DNA of 64,000 nt from the NCBI GenBank assembly GCA_947629925.1, contig CANRFO010000012.1:1-64000 (forward strand). The letters are read 5' to 3'. A program made the translations under genes and the position numbers. The notes under the pieces were generated by a model that was given only the letters and a program-made list of their open reading frames with translations, had not been told where the DNA came from and made no database searches. Source of the stretch: an uncultured Ruminiclostridium sp. (GTDB lineage: Bacteria; Bacillota; Clostridia; Oscillospirales; Ruminococcaceae). Positions 43,330-52,291 of this stretch are shown here, one piece after another; positions within the stretch are counted from its first letter, which is position 1, and each line of letters begins with the position of its first letter.

Positions 43330-45558
43330 TCATTCATAATAATAAAGCGAGCCGTCGGAATCGACGCCGAACAATACGAAATCGGTGTAAAGAGCATTGT
43401 CGTAAATATCGTATATCTGGAAGGCATAGTAGTAATCGCCTTCGTACAAAAGCTCCTCATCTATGCGGGAATTGCCGTCATAAACATAATCATCGCCGTA
43501 ATAATCAAAAACATAATCGCCTGTGTCAATATCATAAACGGGGTAAACAGGGCAGATACGGTCGCCGTTCTGAAGCTGAGATATATCGCGGGAAGCGCTT
43601 CCGTATTCATCTATCCCGTCCCACACGCCGAGTATTTCCGTGGTCATTCCGCCAAGGCTGTAAGACTGCTTTATGCGCAGATTTGTGACTTTTCCGTTCA
43701 GGGAGATAGGCGCAGTATAAAGATTGTAATAATCGTCAAGGCTGTTAAAGCAGACCTCTGACAGATAAACACAAAGCGGCTGCCCATCTGGAAGAGCGAA
43801 CCAGTATCCGCTGAAGTTGTCGCAGCACTCTCCTGTATCCCAGTCCATGTCAACATAATCGTCTGTACCAAGGTCGAGCATATATTCCGTTCCGTCGTCG
43901 TCATAATAGCTCATCATTACATTACAGTAGACGGTATCAAGATTTTCAAGGCTGTCCTGAGTGAGCTGAAAGCTGTAAACTCCATCAGAACTAAGAGCAG
44001 GCTCAACGGCATAGCTTATCGCGGTGCCGCTTCCGTCAAAGTTGAGCGAGCTGCTTTCCTCATCATCCCAATAGCCGAAATCGTAACCGTCCAGTATCCC
44101 GCCGCTCCAGAAGCCCGAATCACTTCCAAGCCAGCTTCCGAAGTCAAATCCGTTTATGTCGCCCATGCTGTCGCTGCCATAGGCGCAAAGGTCGACAAGG
44201 CTGAGGTAATAGGGACTTACGCAGATGTTCCTGAAAATATTCAGCTCACTGCTTCCTCGGACGCTGAGAGGAAAATATATGCTGAGTCCGCCCGCGTTCT
44301 GAAAATCATATCCGTTTACAACAGACACAACGCAGGCTTCAAGCTTGTTAAAAGCGTCCTGCGCATTTGAGGAAAACGGCTCTGTATGCTGAAGAAGCTC
44401 CTTCAGATCCACCATGTTGGTATAGCCTTCCGTCCTGTTGTTTCCGCCGAAGTTAAGGGCTTTCCTGCCTGCTCTGAGGACGTCGGTGAGCCCGCCGTTC
44501 CCCGCGTATTCGTAAATGTCCTGAGCGTACAAGTCAAAGGCTTTCAGAAAATCGTCCAGCTTTCCCAGATCGACCACCGACATAGTGGCTTCCTCGTCCT
44601 CGCGGGAATGTTCACAAGCCTTGTAATAGCTGTCGCAAATGTATCTTCCTATATCTGCGCCGCTGCTCCGCCCGTCTCCCAGCGCTTCGGCAAAAGAACC
44701 GTAATCCCAGCCGTATCCCGATTCAACGTTCTGGGAGCATACCATATATCTTGCATACGGCACAAGGATATTTGCGAACTCAGCCGTCGCCATAAGGCAG
44801 GCGTCACAGCCTATTATCTCAAAGCGGTCGGTCATAAACCCGTACGCTGTATTAAGGGCGCGGTCTATCTCCTCCAAAGTCAGCGAATCATTGTCGTCGG
44901 TCTCGTCAAAGCAAACGCCCGTAATGCTTCCGCCGCCGTGGTTCCAAAGGTCAAGCGCCATGTACTGCGAAGCGTAGTTTGAAATTCCCCATACAAGAAA
45001 ATCCGCAAGCGTGTCCGCTCTGCCCATGCCTTTTGAACTGCCGCTGTATACAACGTCGGTATAGCCGTTGGCTATGTATAATCTTTTCTTCGTTCCGTTT
45101 TCGCAAAGGTCGTTTTTCCATTCGTAAGTCCCGTCAGCCTCGACTATGAAGCGGAGATCGGGCTGTACAGCAGTGGCGTGCTGCATTTCTATAAGATCCC
45201 TTGTGGCGGAACCGCCGTCGCTTTCAAGGTCGGTGCCGCACAGGTAAACGAAGACCGTCCATACTCCCGCATCGCCCATAGGTTTGTCCCCTCCTCGGGA
45301 AAGGCGCTTTATGGACAATCTGTCTCCCGAAAGGGAGAGCATTGTCCCCCTGACGCCTGAAAGAGCTGCATGAACGTAATTATCGGGAAGCTCCAGATCG
45401 GTGTTTCCTGAAGAAAGTTCCCCTGAGGGCAGGAAATATTCGTACTCTGAAGCGGCTGCATAAGCGTCGATAATGTCCACGGGACTCGGTATGCAGCCTG
45501 TCAGGGTCATCGCCGCAAGAGCGGCAAGAGCGACAAGGGAGGAATATTTTCTTTTCAT
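43330..45558 (-). CDS. Clostripain-family (C11) cysteine peptidase lipoprotein
   Basis: 742 residues. The signal peptide ends at the lipobox T-L-T-G-C (Cys 22), so it is anchored outside the membrane. C11 core at about 95-460: W-T-V-F-V-Y-L-C-G-T-D-L-E, catalytic His in D-L-W-N-H-G-G-G (about 205) and catalytic Cys in I-I-G-C-D-A-C-L-M-A (about 248). A Tyr/Asp-rich C-terminal region (about 480-742) is probably beta-rich and binding. Clostripains cut after basic residues and often self-process. AAAGGAC lies before the ATG; own promoter. Confidence 0.93.
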   Translation of the reverse strand: MKRKYSSLVALAALAAMTLTGCIPSPVDIIDAYAAASEYEYFLPSGELSSGNTDLELPDNYVHAALSGVRGTMLSLSGDRLSIKRLSRGGDKPMGDAGVWTVFVYLCGTDLESDGGSATRDLIEMQHATAVQPDLRFIVEADGTYEWKNDLCENGTKKRLYIANGYTDVVYSGSSKGMGRADTLADFLVWGISNYASQYMALDLWNHGGGSITGVCFDETDDNDSLTLEEIDRALNTAYGFMTDRFEIIGCDACLMATAEFANILVPYARYMVCSQNVESGYGWDYGSFAEALGDGRSSGADIGRYICDSYYKACEHSREDEEATMSVVDLGKLDDFLKAFDLYAQDIYEYAGNGGLTDVLRAGRKALNFGGNNRTEGYTNMVDLKELLQHTEPFSSNAQDAFNKLEACVVSVVNGYDFQNAGGLSIYFPLSVRGSSELNIFRNICVSPYYLSLVDLCAYGSDSMGDINGFDFGSWLGSDSGFWSGGILDGYDFGYWDDEESSSLNFDGSGTAISYAVEPALSSDGVYSFQLTQDSLENLDTVYCNVMMSYYDDDGTEYMLDLGTDDYVDMDWDTGECCDNFSGYWFALPDGQPLCVYLSEVCFNSLDDYYNLYTAPISLNGKVTNLRIKQSYSLGGMTTEILGVWDGIDEYGSASRDISQLQNGDRICPVYPVYDIDTGDYVFDYYGDDYVYDGNSRIDEELLYEGDYYYAFQIYDIYDNALYTDFVLFGVDSDGSLYYYE

Positions 45559-45601
45559 CTCGATGTCCTTTCTATATAAAGGCGAAAAATTTCATAATAT
45601 T

Positions 45602-45630
45602 ATTTTATCACACGAAACAGCTTTTTTCAA
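45602..45630 (-). promoter_or_regulatory. Promoter of the clostripain gene
   Basis: Minus strand TTGAAA (45630-45625), 17-base spacer, TAAAAT (45607-45602). Confidence 0.75.
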
Positions 45631-45684
45631 CCGTCGCAGAGGCATATTTCAATAATTTTTGCCGCTGATTTTATGAAAATGATA

Positions 45685-45713
45685 TTGAAGTATCGGAAAA
45701 TATATGTTAAAAT
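45685..45713 (+). promoter_or_regulatory. Promoter of the fucose-isomerase-like gene
   Basis: TTGAAG (45685-45690), 17-base spacer, TAAAAT (45708-45713), divergent from the clostripain promoter. Confidence 0.72.
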
Positions 45714-45764
45714 ATATACAGAAAATCAACGGCTGAGCCGTAAAATCAGAAAGGAAAAACCGCT

Positions 45765-47249
45765 ATGAAAAATATACCTTCCGTAAAGTTAGGCATTATC
45801 GCCGTTTCCCGTGACTGCTTCCCCATGAGCCTTTCCGCTTCCAGAAGAAACGCCGTTGTAAAGGCTTACGCAAAGTACGGTGAGATCTACGAATGTACCA
45901 CCACCGTGGAAAACGAAAAGGACGCGATGAACGCTCTCGCCGAAGTTAACGAGGCAGGCTGCAACGCCCTCGTCGTATATCTGGGAAACTTCGGTCCCGA
46001 GACCAGCGAAACTCTCCTTGCAAAATATTTTGACGGACCTGTTATGTACGTCGCTGCGGCGGAGGAAAGCTGCGGCAATTCCCTCTGCGACAGCAGAGGC
46101 GACGCTTACTGCGGTATGCTCAACGCAAGCTACAACTTAGCTCTCAGAAACCTTAAAGCCTACATACCCGAATATCCCGTTGGAACGCCTGATGAAGTCG
46201 CCGCAATGATAAATGAATTTATCCCTGTTGCAAGAGCGGTCATCGGCGTGAGAAACCTGAAGATAATCACCTTCGGTCCCCGCCCTCAGGACTTTCTTGC
46301 CTGCAACGCACCTATAAAGCAGCTTTACAATTTAGGCGTCGAGATAGAGGAAAACAGCGAGCTTGACCTGTTCGAGGCGTTCAACAATCACAAGGACGAC
46401 CCAAGGATCGCAGACGTTGTAAAGGATATGGAAAAAGAACTGGGCGACGGCAACAAGATGGCGGGTATACTCCCCAAGCTTGCTCAGTTTGAGATAACCC
46501 TCCTTGACTGGGCTGAGGACCATAAGGGCAGCAGGGAATATGTCGCCTTTGCCAACAAGTGCTGGCCCGCATTCCAGACACAGTTCGGCTTTGTACCCTG
46601 CTACGTTAATTCCAGATTAACAGGCAGAGGTATCCCCGTAGCCTGCGAGGTTGACATTTACGGCGCTCTCAGCGAATATATCGGCGCCTGCGTCAGCGGC
46701 GACGCGGTAACGCTCCTTGATATAAACAACACCGTTCCCGCAGATATATTTGAAGAGAACATCAAGGGCAAATATAATTACGTCCACACCGACACGTTTA
46801 TGGGCTTCCACTGCGGAAATACCCCCTCCTGCAAGCTGACCTCCTCCACTATGAAGTATCAGCTTATCATGCACAGAGGACTTGAGCCTGACAAAGAGCC
46901 CGACATCACAAGAGGAACTCTCGAAGGCGACATCGTTCCCGGCGAGATAACCTTCTTCCGTTTGCAGTCCACTGCGGACGCAAAGCTGAGAGCCTACGTC
47001 GCTCAGGGCGAAGTTCTTCCCGTTGTCACACGCTCCTTCGGCGGAATAGGCATTTTCGCCATCAACGAAATGGCAAGATTTTACCGCCACGTTCTGATAA
47101 AGGGCAACTTCCCTCACCACGGCGCTGTTGCTTTCGGTCACTTCGGCAAGCAGATATTTGACGTTATGACCTATCTTGGAGCTGAAAACATAGGCTTCAA
47201 CAGAGCAAAGGGCGACCTTTACTGCGGGGAAAATCCTTTCGGAAAATAA
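45765..47249 (+). CDS. L-fucose/L-arabinose isomerase-fold protein
   Basis: 494 residues. It follows the three-domain FucI/AraA fold: an N-terminal alpha/beta domain with V-V-Y-L-G-N-F-G-P-E, the metal-site acidic residues in E-V-D-I-Y-G (about 305) and D-I-N-N, and G-F-H-C-G-N-T-P (about 345), plus the C-terminal G-A-V-A-F-G-H-F-G. The family converts aldoses to ketoses. It is shorter than FucI (about 590 aa) and no kinase or aldolase is next to it, so the sugar is undetermined. AAAGGAAAAA precedes the ATG. Confidence 0.85.
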   Translation: MKNIPSVKLGIIAVSRDCFPMSLSASRRNAVVKAYAKYGEIYECTTTVENEKDAMNALAEVNEAGCNALVVYLGNFGPETSETLLAKYFDGPVMYVAAAEESCGNSLCDSRGDAYCGMLNASYNLALRNLKAYIPEYPVGTPDEVAAMINEFIPVARAVIGVRNLKIITFGPRPQDFLACNAPIKQLYNLGVEIEENSELDLFEAFNNHKDDPRIADVVKDMEKELGDGNKMAGILPKLAQFEITLLDWAEDHKGSREYVAFANKCWPAFQTQFGFVPCYVNSRLTGRGIPVACEVDIYGALSEYIGACVSGDAVTLLDINNTVPADIFEENIKGKYNYVHTDTFMGFHCGNTPSCKLTSSTMKYQLIMHRGLEPDKEPDITRGTLEGDIVPGEITFFRLQSTADAKLRAYVAQGEVLPVVTRSFGGIGIFAINEMARFYRHVLIKGNFPHHGAVAFGHFGKQIFDVMTYLGAENIGFNRAKGDLYCGENPFGK

Positions 47250-47263
47250 AGCAAAATAATAAC

Positions 47264-47297
47264 GACCGCTTTCACGCTTGTGAAGGCGGTCTTTTTT
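47264..47297 (+). terminator. Terminator after the isomerase gene
   Basis: GACCGCTTTCAC/GTGAAGGCGGTC followed by TTTTTT. Confidence 0.9.
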
Positions 47298-47432
47298 GAA
47301 TCAAAGCTGATTTTGGGGCTATCTGAAAACAGTTCGGTTATTTTCCAAAGTAAGGGCTTGAAACAGCAATCCCTTTTCCCCGCCCTGCGGGCAAATCCTG
47401 TCTGTATAGACTTGCGAACGGGATAAATGCCG

Positions 47433-48314
47433 TTAAAGCGCTTCTTTATGACCTTTTCCATTATTTGAAAGAAATTGCTTTATCTCCTCCGCTCTCGTGC
47501 TTGCCGCTTCAAAACCGCTTTTATACAGCGGCTTTAGCAGCGATACCCGCTTTTCCGTTCTGCCGATTCCTTTCAGGTCTTCGGCGGCGGGGGCGATAAC
47601 TAACGCCTTTCCCTCTTTTTCGTATTTTTCCAGTGCCTTTATGCTTTCGTTGTAACGCTGAGGGCGGGTAAGAAAGGTCCGCAAAAATTCGGGGTGCTTG
47701 CGGTAGGACAGCTTCACCAGCGGAGTTGCCGCCTCTTTTCCCTTTATGTAGCCTCTTGGGTGGGAAAGGAGGACGATGACCTTGTCGCAGCCGTCGTCAA
47801 ACGCTTTCTGAAAAGGTATTGAGTCGGCTATCCCGCCGTCCATATATTTAACGCCGTTTACTTCAATGGGCTTGAAAAGTATGGGAAGTGCGCAGGAGGC
47901 TTTCAGCAGGTCGAAATTGTCGTCTTTCGGCATTTCAAAATACTCCGCCTTACCGCTGTCAAGCCTTGTCACCACGGCGATACAGCTTTCCTTGCGGTTG
48001 TAGAATGTTTCATAATCAAACGGTATGAGCTGCTTCGGGATAGTTTCAAACACAAACTCAAGATTATAATAGCTTTTATTTTTGCGGTCAAGCAGGTGCC
48101 TTGCGCCCATATAGCGCTTGTCCTCCTCATAATTTTCCAGTATCCGCAGATTCCTCTCAAACTGACGGGAGCAATAGCTGACGCCGAAGGAGATCCCCGC
48201 GGAAACCCCGATTATGTAATCCGTATGTATATCCTCGCTTAAAAGCCAGTCCATCACCCCGCAGGCAAAATAAGTGCGGCTGGCTCCGCCCTCTATAACA
48301 AGTCCGACTTTCAT
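47433..48314 (-). CDS. Patatin-like phospholipase
   Basis: About 293 residues from ATG 48314 (AAAGGCG before it). Oxyanion loop E-G-G-A-S-R, nucleophile in G-V-S-A-G (Ser38) and catalytic Asp in D-G-G-I-A-D-S-I (about 157) make a complete Ser-Asp dyad. No signal peptide. The YjjU/RssA-like bacterial patatin group hydrolyses lipid acyl esters; the substrate here is unknown. Confidence 0.92.
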   Translation of the reverse strand: MKVGLVIEGGASRTYFACGVMDWLLSEDIHTDYIIGVSAGISFGVSYCSRQFERNLRILENYEEDKRYMGARHLLDRKNKSYYNLEFVFETIPKQLIPFDYETFYNRKESCIAVVTRLDSGKAEYFEMPKDDNFDLLKASCALPILFKPIEVNGVKYMDGGIADSIPFQKAFDDGCDKVIVLLSHPRGYIKGKEAATPLVKLSYRKHPEFLRTFLTRPQRYNESIKALEKYEKEGKALVIAPAAEDLKGIGRTEKRVSLLKPLYKSGFEAASTRAEEIKQFLSNNGKGHKEAL

Positions 48315-48430
48315 TTTTTCGCCTTTCTTTTTCATAACGTTTCGATAATTTTATTATAGCACCAAATATAAAGGTTGACAAGATGTGTGAAAAATGGTAA
48401 AATCAAAAAAGATTTTTCTGAAAGGACAAA

Positions 48431-49462
48431 ATGAATATGGATACAAAAATACTGAAAGGACTTGCCTGCGGGCTTACGGCGGCGCTGCTGCTGGCAGGCT
48501 GCTCAGGCGAAGAACAAAGCTCTTCTTCCACAAACACCCCTGCCGATCTTGCCGAAGAACAAGGCTCTGCCTCCACAAACACCCCCGCCGACTTTAAAGG
48601 CAACGTAGGCGATGTTTCAGGCGAAGAACAAAGCTCTTCTTCCACAAACACCCCTGCCGATCTTGCCGAAGAACAAGGCTCTGCCTCCACAAACACCCCC
48701 GCCGACTTTAAAGGCAACGTAGGCGATGTTTCAATAGAAAGCGGCGATACCTATGCCGTAATAACCATAAAAGACTACGGTGCAATAACCTGCAAGCTGT
48801 TCCCCGAAGCGGCGCCTGTGGGCGTTCAGAACTTCATCAGCCTTGCCGACAGCGGCTATTACAGCGGCAAAGAGATACACCGCGTAGTTGAAGACTTTAT
48901 GTTCCAGGGCGGCTCCGCCAACGGCGACGGTATGTCGGCAGAAAACGAGCCTGCGTTCGATGTGGAATATAACACGAATATGAGGCACTTCTACGGCGCG
49001 CTTTGCTACGCCAACGCAGGGGGAATAAACGGAACGCAGTTTTATATCGTAAACAGCAAAAATTACAGCTTCACTTCAGAAGAGGACCTTCAGGGAATGA
49101 TAGACCAGCTCGACAATGATATGAGCGAGCTTGAAAAGTATATCGCCTCTGCGTCTTCCGACGATGAAAAGTCGTATTATCAGTCATACTATGATTATTA
49201 TTCCTCGCTCAAAAAAACTACACAGTCTCAGCTTAAAGCAGCCAAAGAAATGACCGACGAGATGAAGGCAAAGTACGAGAAAGTGGGCGGAACGCCTTCC
49301 CTCGACGGAGGCTACACCGTGTTCGGGCAGACTGTGGACGGATTTGACGTTATCGACGAGATAAGCAAGGCAGAAGTCGAAGCTCAGCCAAACAGCAGCG
49401 AAGTAAGCCATCCTGTACAGACGATAACGATAGAATCGGTGGAGATATTTACAAAAGAATGA
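48431..49462 (+). CDS. Cyclophilin-type peptidyl-prolyl isomerase lipoprotein with duplicated linker
   Basis: 343 residues. The lipobox L-L-L-A-G-C is followed by a linker made of two identical 38-residue units, each with two S-T-N-T-P-A-D copies. The cyclophilin domain starts near residue 105: Y-A-V-I-T-I-K-D-Y-G, the active-site I-H-R-V-V-E-D-F-M-F-Q-G-G, and N-G-T-Q-F-Y-I-V. A helical insertion of about 80 residues, rich in Glu/Lys/Tyr, splits the domain before the final V-F-G-Q-T-V-D-G strand, as in some Firmicute cyclophilins. Role: folding of exported proteins at the outer membrane face. ATG 48437 is an alternative start. Confidence 0.92.
   Translation: MNMDTKILKGLACGLTAALLLAGCSGEEQSSSSTNTPADLAEEQGSASTNTPADFKGNVGDVSGEEQSSSSTNTPADLAEEQGSASTNTPADFKGNVGDVSIESGDTYAVITIKDYGAITCKLFPEAAPVGVQNFISLADSGYYSGKEIHRVVEDFMFQGGSANGDGMSAENEPAFDVEYNTNMRHFYGALCYANAGGINGTQFYIVNSKNYSFTSEEDLQGMIDQLDNDMSELEKYIASASSDDEKSYYQSYYDYYSSLKKTTQSQLKAAKEMTDEMKAKYEKVGGTPSLDGGYTVFGQTVDGFDVIDEISKAEVEAQPNSSEVSHPVQTITIESVEIFTKE
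48503..48730 (+). repeat. Perfect tandem duplication, 2 x 114 bp
   Basis: Units 48503-48616 and 48617-48730 are identical base for base, encoding the duplicated lipoprotein linker. Identity without any drift implies a very recent event or ongoing unit-number change. Confidence 0.93.
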
Positions 49463-49471
49463 TCTGTAAAG

Positions 49472-49503
49472 AAAAAAGCCTGTTTGAATAAAGCAGGCTT
49501 TTT
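49472..49503. terminator. Bidirectional terminator
   Basis: AAAAAAGCCTG/CAGGCTTTTT between the cyclophilin and the convergent lipoprotein gene. Confidence 0.85.
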
Positions 49504-49546
49504 CTTTATTGCGGAGAAAACAAAATTTATTTTCTGAACATTCTTG

Positions 49547-50452
49547 TTATCCGATATACTCCGAATCCGTTATCTGCGCTTCACATCTCGCACCCCACTG
49601 GTCGGTGTAGGATATTATCGGGTCTTTAAGGGTCAGCTTTGCTTTTGCGTACTGTCCGTTATCGAAATAATCCTGTATTCCCGCGTCATTCACATTTCCC
49701 ACGCGATAGTAGTTTGTATCCATAATATACGCCTTTTCGCCCTGAACGTCGCATATGGTATACACACGGGAATTGAAAGGCATAGGAATATTTTCACAGC
49801 TTGAAGGGTCGGGGTAGAAATTCATATCTCCCTGCGACATGGCGTATTCCTCCTCAAAGGCGCAGTAAAGGATACCGTCCACCGTCATACTGCCCTCAAG
49901 CTCCACTATACATTCAAACAAATAAGGGTCGGCCTCTACCTCAGGGTCGGGATATATCACCTTGTACCATGCGTCCTTTACGGTGAAAGGTCCCACCTGA
50001 TCGCCCTTCTGCACCTTGAAATATTCGTAGTCAAGCTCGGGATCTATCATATCCTCGTTAAACTCGTAATTTTCAAAGTCATACAGGTCAGGGGTGGTGT
50101 CGGTGTCGTAATAATACGGCAGAGCGTATCTCATAAAGGCAAAATCATACTGTAGGAAAAATCCGTCTTCGCTCTTTGTTCCGTCGGCGTAATATCCCGC
50201 TGAGCCGTCGGGGAAGGTGAAATCAGCTTTCTCCTGCGGGGCGTCGGTCTCTTCGGGAGTCGTTCCCTCGTCGGTCGAGGCTTCGTCTGCGGTATCGGCG
50301 GAGGTTTCCTCAGTCTGCGTTGTCTGAGAAGCTTGCGAGCTTTCTTCAGCAGAGGACTGAGGGGCGGTCGTCTGTTCTGCCGCGCCGCCGTTGCTGCATG
50401 CGGTGAGGGTCAGGGCGAGTGCAAGTAAAAGTGCAGTGATAGATTTTTTCAT
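49547..50452 (-). CDS. Lipoprotein, paralogue 1 of a local family
   Basis: 301 residues: lipobox L-T-A-C-S followed by a Ser/Thr/Glu/Gln linker (about 25-80). The mature domain shares a pattern with the 51341 and 52292 proteins: K-V-Q-x-G-D-x-V-G-x-x-x-V, then L-x-G-x-x-x-x-x-G-x-x-Y-x-x, E-(E/D)-x-x-x-F-Y-P-(D/A), and M/L-P-F-N. No enzymatic motif. Most diverged of the three. AAGGAGAAA precedes the ATG. Unknown function; surface-exposed on a lipid anchor. Confidence 0.75.
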   Translation of the reverse strand: MKKSITALLLALALTLTACSNGGAAEQTTAPQSSAEESSQASQTTQTEETSADTADEASTDEGTTPEETDAPQEKADFTFPDGSAGYYADGTKSEDGFFLQYDFAFMRYALPYYYDTDTTPDLYDFENYEFNEDMIDPELDYEYFKVQKGDQVGPFTVKDAWYKVIYPDPEVEADPYLFECIVELEGSMTVDGILYCAFEEEYAMSQGDMNFYPDPSSCENIPMPFNSRVYTICDVQGEKAYIMDTNYYRVGNVNDAGIQDYFDNGQYAKAKLTLKDPIISYTDQWGARCEAQITDSEYIG

Positions 50453-50540
50453 GGTTTTTCTCCTTTTGTGATATAAAAATCGCTATATGAAAAACATATA
50501 TATTAAGCCTTGAGCTGTGCGGCGTTCAGCCGTTCGCTTT

Positions 50541-51278
50541 TTAATAAAACATCATAATTTTATCGTAGTCTTGGGCATTCAGGAATTTTTCAACACGCCA
50601 GCCGTTTTCGGTCAGAACAAATTTAAAGTCGATGTATTCTTTTATATACTCGTCTCTTCTTTCGGGGTCATATTCTTCTTCATCTGCGTGTTCTTCATCA
50701 TTCTGATAGCTTATGCGCCTGAACTCAAAGACGGTATCTGTCTGACTGACGATCTCGTATTCACGCAGCACTTCCCGCGGATTGCCGCTGCTTGAACCTT
50801 GTGCATACCATAATTCACCGTTGTATTCATAAAAAGCAGGAAAACGGCCGATAATTTTTTGTGCTGTTTCTTCGGTGAAAACTGAGCAGTATGTGTCATA
50901 AAAGCTGTCGTAGGTATAGCCTGTTTCGTAATAAGTATGAATATAGTCATTTTCGTCTTTCTTGACTTCAATATATGCTTTATTGTCCGTATCTACATTA
51001 TCAGATACAGGAAATCTGAATGTGTCAACAAGCTGAACTAAGGAAAGCGCCTTAAAGTAAAGCTCTTTAAATTCGCTGTTATTCAAGCCGTCAAGAAAAT
51101 CAACGATATTGTCGAAATCGGCAAAATCCTTTTTTAACTCATAATCATAATCAAAATTTTCAAGCTGTTCTTTAGCTAACGGCATGCCTATGACATTAAC
51201 ATTGTTCGCTCCGTTTGAACAAGAAGTAAACAGCAGAGCGATCATCAGGATAATAACAAAGGTGCGTAATTTTTTCAT
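50541..51278 (-). CDS. Lipoprotein, unrelated to its neighbours (possible IseA/NTF2-like fold)
   Basis: 245 residues, lipobox L-L-F-T-S-C-S. The mature part contains Y-Y-E-T-G-Y-T-Y-D-S-F-Y-D-T-Y-C-S-V-F-T-E-E-T-A-Q-K-I-I then F-Y-E-Y-N-G-E-L-W-Y-A and a terminal V-L-T-E-N-G-W-R-V-E-K-F strand. This helix-then-sheet order resembles the IseA/NTF2-like group, whose IseA members inhibit cell-wall DL-endopeptidases. That assignment is tentative. No Ser/Thr linker, unlike the three paralogues around it. Confidence 0.65.
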   Translation of the reverse strand: MKKLRTFVIILMIALLFTSCSNGANNVNVIGMPLAKEQLENFDYDYELKKDFADFDNIVDFLDGLNNSEFKELYFKALSLVQLVDTFRFPVSDNVDTDNKAYIEVKKDENDYIHTYYETGYTYDSFYDTYCSVFTEETAQKIIGRFPAFYEYNGELWYAQGSSSGNPREVLREYEIVSQTDTVFEFRRISYQNDEEHADEEEYDPERRDEYIKEYIDFKFVLTENGWRVEKFLNAQDYDKIMMFY

Positions 51279-51340
51279 TTCGGTACTCCTTTATTATAGC
51301 ATTATTTTTCTTATATATCAACAGCTGTTTTTCAGGTATA

Positions 51341-52246
51341 TTAAAAGGTCATATCTTCAAGGGTGGCACTGCTTACGGTGTAATCGTAATGGTAAAAAAG
51401 ATCTGTATGGTCTATCATGCTTCCCAGAACAACGTCTCTTATTGCAACGGTTACTTCTTCGATATTGTCGCTTGCTTCGGAAATTTGTGAACGAAAGCTT
51501 TTAGGAGCCAATCCCAGATTAAGCATAGGAGCACGACCGTACCAGCCCATATCATAATCCTCACCTAAAAAATTTGAAGTATAACTTATCGGGTCGTTAA
51601 AGGGCAAGCCCTCCCACTCTCCGTCAGCAGGATAAAACCAGAGCTCGTCCTCCTGAGCATAAAGCTCGTTGCCTTTGCACAGATAAACATAGCCTTTTAA
51701 GGTGATACTGCCTGAAAAGTAAAGCTTCTGTTTGCAAAGCTCAACCTTTCCGTCATCCACACGCAGCATTCCATCCGCATTTGTAAGTTTAAGTCCGCCT
51801 ACATTGTCGCCTATGTCTATATGCTGGAAATTGCGGTCAGGATTATCAACGCTTGACGGAAGCTCTTCCGTGGGGCAGCATTCGGCTTTTCCGTCGGAGG
51901 GAGCATAATAACCGAATCCCTCATATGTATACACCGAATCAGGCAAATTAGGCACACCGGGCAGCAACTCACGGTATTTTTCTGTGCAGTCGGTAACGTT
52001 TATGTCCTCCCCGCAAAGTCCTTTTACGGAGATCAGTCCGTCTGCCATCGGTGCTTCGCTTTCGGGAGCCGTATCTTCCGAAGCTGTATCTGCGGAGCTT
52101 TCCTCGGTCTGCGTTGTCTGCGAAGTTTGAGAGCTTTCCTGCGCGGGCGATTGAGAGGTGGTCGTCTGTTCTGCCATGCCGCCGTTATTGCAGGCGGTGA
52201 GGGTAAGGGCAAGTGCGAGTACAATCGAAATAAATATTTTTTTCAT
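51341..52246 (-). CDS. Lipoprotein, paralogue 2 of a local family
   Basis: 301 residues. Its leader is nearly the same as that of the 52292 protein (M-K-K-I-F-I-S, lipobox L-T-A-C-N). After the Ser/Thr/Gln linker come L-C-G-E-D-I, Y-T-(Y/F)-E-G-F-G-Y-Y-(A/S)-P-S-D-G, H-I-D-I-G-D-x-V-G-G-L-K, L-Y-F-S-G-S-I-T-L-K-G-Y and F-Y-P-A-D-G-E-W-E-G-L-P-F-N-D. It ends S-A-T-L-E-D-M-T-F. Clearly a recent paralogue of 52292. Function unknown. Confidence 0.78.
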   Translation of the reverse strand: MKKIFISIVLALALTLTACNNGGMAEQTTTSQSPAQESSQTSQTTQTEESSADTASEDTAPESEAPMADGLISVKGLCGEDINVTDCTEKYRELLPGVPNLPDSVYTYEGFGYYAPSDGKAECCPTEELPSSVDNPDRNFQHIDIGDNVGGLKLTNADGMLRVDDGKVELCKQKLYFSGSITLKGYVYLCKGNELYAQEDELWFYPADGEWEGLPFNDPISYTSNFLGEDYDMGWYGRAPMLNLGLAPKSFRSQISEASDNIEEVTVAIRDVVLGSMIDHTDLFYHYDYTVSSATLEDMTF

Positions 52247-52291
52247 AATTTTTTCTCCTTTTTATGTAGTATAAATGGGGTGTCCAGATAT

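Noticed and set aside
43203..43460. 85-codon minus-strand frame overlapping the clostripain 3' end
   Set aside because: Overlaps the clostripain coding region out of frame and its composition is not protein-like.
44386..44982. 198-codon plus-strand frame opposite the clostripain gene
   Set aside because: Antisense to the catalytic core of a confident C11 peptidase.
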